Shown piece by piece: positions 20,116 to 22,177 of a stretch of DNA of 22,177 nucleotides (positions are counted from its first letter, which is position 1; each line of letters begins with the position of its first letter). Below the pieces are notes generated by a model, which ran no database searches, was not told the DNA's origin, and saw only the letters and a program-made list of their open reading frames with translations. The stretch is from Haplomitrium mnioides. Lineage: Eukaryota > Marchantiophyta > Haplomitriopsida > Calobryales. Position numbers and translations under genes: made by a program. Location: positions 30,769-52,945 of the forward strand of contig JBNGIS010024385.1 in the NCBI GenBank assembly GCA_049999725.1, read 5' to 3'.

Positions 20116-20165
20116 CAATTTAGTCCCTTGTCGGAATTTTATTCCAATTTAGTCCCTCCGACAAG
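20116..20165. repeat. CAATTTAGTCCCT direct repeat with inverted CTTGTCGGA
   Basis: CAATTTAGTCCCT occurs at 20116-20128 and 20145-20157. CTTGTCGGA (20127-20135) and TCCGACAAG (20157-20165) are exact reverse complements. Phrases of the type AGGGACTAAATTG are common in dispersed plant repeats, so this may be a fragment of a transposable element. Confidence 0.65.
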
Positions 20166-20200
20166 ATATTACACGACGGCCACTGGAAACGGACTGCACA

Positions 20201-20304
20201 CAACTGACGGTGGACTGCTAGAGACGGGGAGAGATGGGGCAAGTGTAGACAGCAACTGACGGTGGACTGCAAGAGACGGGGAGAGACGGGGCAAGTGTAG
20301 ACAG
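20201..20304 (+). repeat. 52-bp tandem duplication
   Basis: Units 20201-20252 and 20253-20304 (starting CAACTGACGGTGGACTGC, ending AAGTGTAGACAG) differ at only two bases, so the duplication is recent compared with the other repeats in the window. A minus-strand open frame across this zone (20425-20120) merely reflects the repeat. Confidence 0.92.
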
Positions 20305-20327
20305 TGCGCGACGCATCCGTCGCGCAC
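20304..20327. other. Perfect hairpin, 10-bp stem and 4-nt loop
   Basis: GTGCGCGACG, loop CATC, CGTCGCGCAC. The stem is 80% G/C in an otherwise AT-rich setting. It lies directly after the 52-bp duplication. No T-run follows that would suggest an RNA polymerase III terminator. A related phrase GACGCATCTGTC recurs at 20641-20652. Confidence 0.85.
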
Positions 20328-20334
20328 ATGACAT

Positions 20335-20382
20335 TCTCAATAAAATCAGTGCGGCAGGTCTCAATAAAATCAGAGCGGCAAG
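20335..20382 (+). repeat. 24-bp tandem duplication
   Basis: TCTCAATAAAATCAGTGCGG with CAGG (20335-20358) is repeated at 20359-20382 with two changes. Confidence 0.9.
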
Positions 20383-20662
20383 AGGATTTCAAATTTGATT
20401 TTGATGGGGAGGGAAGGGTGCACAATGCGATGTTGAATAAGAAGTCACGATTTGATTGAACAACAGGCTTGATTGATTGATTGAGTAGAACTCATTCACT
20501 TTTGTCATTTTTCCATATGTGCGACGATTTCTATATGTCTGGCGATGGATTTGCTGAGGACGACTCCCAATCTCCAACAACATTTTGAGATAGCAAAAAA
20601 TAAATCCTACATGAATTCACCTGATTCAGATTTCTAGCGGGACGCATCTGTCAGCCGGGTGT
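20383..20662. other. Unique DNA with no recognisable gene
   Basis: Nothing identified between the duplication cluster and the second gap; only short AT-rich phrases such as TTGATTGATTGATTGA near 20470. Confidence 0.35.
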
Positions 20663-20672
20663 NNNNNNNNNN
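20663..20672. other. Assembly gap of 10 N
   Basis: Ten unknown bases between GCCGGGTGT and GTGCACAAAC. The flanks are not obvious repeats of each other. Confidence 0.9.
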
Positions 20673-21009
20673 GTGCACAAACAGGGTTCAATACATGCTG
20701 AGGAGTAAGCAAAAATAAAAGGATAGGGATTAAGAGAAATAATACTACTCTAATTGATGAGGGCCAAGCCAAGCCCAGTAATTTCCTAACTATCTAACTT
20801 GGAGGACAGCTTGCCCTAGGGGTGGGTTAAGCCCTGAACTAGGTCCGTCCAGGGGCAGATAGGGGATATGCGGTGGCCTTGCACCCCTCTAGGGAGCTGC
20901 CTCTGGGAAGAGCTTAGGAGTGGGAGGTTTATATATGGCTTACATTTTCTGGAGAAGAACTTATGGGATAATTTCCCGAGCTGACATTCGACGGGCAATC
21001 AGCTCAAGG
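20673..21009. other. Unrecognised DNA, composition changing to GC-richer
   Basis: No domain found. Phrases such as GGGGGTGGGTTAAGCCC-like runs near 20817-20835 and a TTTATATATGG box near 20929-20939 are visible, but no transcript or coding region can be supported. Confidence 0.35.
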
Positions 21010-21625
21010 GGACGTGCGGAGGCTTGTGCGAAAGGATTGATGCGAATTGCTACTCGCTTTGGAAGAATTCTCCATGAAGAATTGATCAGCTGCATGGAAG
21101 ATTCAACCAATGGAGCTGCGGAGAACAATCGATCGAGGTGAAGAGTCTATTATTTGTGATCCAAAGCCCCTGCGAAGAGGAATTTCATCGATGGAGATTG
21201 CTACGTGGCGACTACTTCATGAATGGTTCTAATAAGAAATGAATTGAAAGGAAAATCGAATGCAAGGTGATTGATCTGTGCGAAAATGACATCCTGTTGG
21301 GAGAAGAATTTCCCCTTGCTGCTGTGATTGGTCGAAGGGAAGAGAGAGAAGAATCTGCTGCAGGAGGCAATTCGAAGAAACAACGGCCGCGATCTGCGAA
21401 TGAAGGTTCAGAAGGTCCCATGCGAAGCAAAGGCCCTGTGCGAATCTCTTGAAGAACGACCCAACCTGCGAGGAGGTATTTTGAAACAAGGGATGTTTCT
21501 GTGAAGAATCCAAGTCGAAGGGACCTGCGGCGGGTTGAACAGCTGAGAGGCCAAGAAGAATTCTTACGAAGAAGAAGCAAGGCTGCGAGATGAATCCCTG
21601 CGCGAGAGCTGGTGCGAAATGCTAT
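21010..21625 (+). repeat. Segment with over-represented TGCGAA hexamer
   Basis: TGCGAA occurs eight times in about 620 bp (for example at 21027, 21041 and 21613), and TGCGG, TGCGAG and TGCGCG variants add at least six more, often preceded by C or CC. GAAGAA and GAAGAATT phrases lie between. Spacing is irregular and I cannot define a unit. Three overlapping open frames cross the segment on minus and one on plus, but none shows a domain. It may be the leader or gag-adjacent region of an LTR element. Confidence 0.55.
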
Positions 21626-21737
21626 GAGCAGAAACGAACTGTGGAGAATCACCTGGCGACGAAGACCTGGATCGAACTAATTGAAGAGTTTAAATCGAAA
21701 GAAAGAGACGCAGAGCTGAGGTCCAACATCCGTGGTG

Positions 21738-21760
21738 TCTGATCCGAAGAACGGATCAGA
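21738..21760. other. Perfect hairpin, 9-bp stem and 5-nt loop
   Basis: TCTGATCCG, loop AAGAA, CGGATCAGA. It lies just before the 37-bp direct repeat. Confidence 0.8.
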
Positions 21761-21766
21761 AAACAG

Positions 21767-21886
21767 CCTTCCTAAGTGGGGAGCCCACTTAAATGGGTTC
21801 CGAATTACAATCCGATGTAGGATATGTCCGGTTACCTGGTTCCGAAGGACCTTCCTAAGTGGAGAGTCTACTTAGCAGGGTTCCGA
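21767..21886 (+). repeat. Two 37-bp direct repeats, each with an internal inverted repeat
   Basis: Copies at 21767-21803 and 21850-21886 begin CCTTCCTAAGTGG and end GGGTTCCGA, 83 bp apart. In the first copy AAGTGGG, GAG, CCCACTT is a perfect 7-bp stem; in the second the stem TAAGTGG/CTACTTA is nearly kept. Retention of pairing in both copies could mean an RNA or protein recognition site, or simple shared descent. Confidence 0.75.
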
Positions 21887-21932
21887 TAGGGATTACAAGG
21901 GTTGGCGAAACGAGGATATAATGCACCTCCAG

Positions 21933-21940
21933 TATAAAAA
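21933..21940 (+). promoter_or_regulatory. TATA-like box
   Basis: TATAAAAA in GC-richer surroundings, about 35 bp upstream of a repeat-bearing purine-rich segment. It would suit an LTR or gene promoter directed rightwards out of the window. There is no other promoter evidence. Confidence 0.35.
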
Positions 21941-21947
21941 CGAAGGG

Positions 21948-22177
21948 TGCCGAAACAGAGATTTATCACCTATCCAAGGAGAAGCAAGCAGTGCTGAAGC
22001 AGCGATCTATCACAGGTTTGAAAAGAAGAAACGAGAAGAGAGCCCCCGAAATGGTGACAAATCATAGATCCGACCCTGGGTGAACCTAAAATGCTAGAAA
22101 GGTGATCTAGAACAAATCCAACGAAAGAAGAAGCGGTGCCGAAAAGGAGATACATCACTGATCCAGCGAGGGGCAAA
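21948..22177 (+). repeat. Degenerate repeats at the right edge
   Basis: GTGCCGAAACAGAGATTTAT followed by CACCTATCCA (from 21948) resembles GTGCCGAAAAGGAGATACAT followed by CACTGATCCA (from about 22136), with a weaker copy starting GTGCTGAAGCAGCGATCTAT near 21991. The window ends inside this structure, so its full extent is unknown. Confidence 0.6.

Noticed and set aside
20120-20425. Minus-strand 101-codon open frame
   Set aside because: It is built over the 52-bp and 24-bp tandem duplications, so its internal repeats come from DNA duplication, and it has no family features.
1-22177. tRNA, rRNA or other structured RNA genes
   Set aside because: I looked for A-box/B-box type sequence and tRNA arms on both strands and found no convincing candidate; reading by eye could miss diverged ones.

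Overview
This window looks like repeat-rich land-plant nuclear DNA. It is AT-rich, contains no intact gene that I can defend, carries two assembly gaps, and is dominated by decayed retroelements and degenerate minisatellites. The copia polyproteins are of a plant type, and the transposase-like DUF7869-type remnant also occurs in seedless plants and some other eukaryotes. I cannot name the species. Nothing suggests bacterial DNA.

Layout. 1-3078: AT-rich DNA with a 100-N gap whose two flanks are identical, a broken copia reverse-transcriptase (RT) fragment on + (about 1008-1410), and a degenerate minisatellite (about 1925-2790). 3108-10276: an almost complete but dead Ty1/copia element on the minus strand. 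It has two short LTRs (113 and 135 bp, ending TGTTAT...ATAACA), a polypurine tract, a candidate primer site, gag with a CCHC zinc knuckle, protease, integrase and RT. RNase H is not recognisable, and the leader before gag is about 1.9 kb. 10620-11885: a broken minus-strand gene resembling DUF7869-type transposase-like proteins. 11990-13400 and 15425-16015: two further minisatellite arrays whose core resembles that of the first. 16016-20090: mostly unrecognised DNA with a copia-type primer-site look-alike and short tandem repeats. 20090-20385: a compact cluster of tandem duplications and a perfect 10-bp-stem hairpin. 20930-22177: a more GC-rich segment with an over-represented TGCGAA hexamer, direct repeats, hairpins and a TATA-like box, possibly the leader or LTR of another element.

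The most unusual feature is inside the copia RT. Between the motif-A region and the YGFKQSG (motif B) region lies a repeat array of about 0.7 kb with 17 GPLV-type motifs. All 16 spacings between motifs are multiples of three (six of 48 bp; then 69, 39 and 33 bp; then six of 36 bp... with one 36-bp run of six). The array reads in the RT frame with a single stop. The separate RT fragment near position 1030 has one GPIVP motif at the equivalent place, which suggests a family-specific linker that expanded in frame in the larger element.
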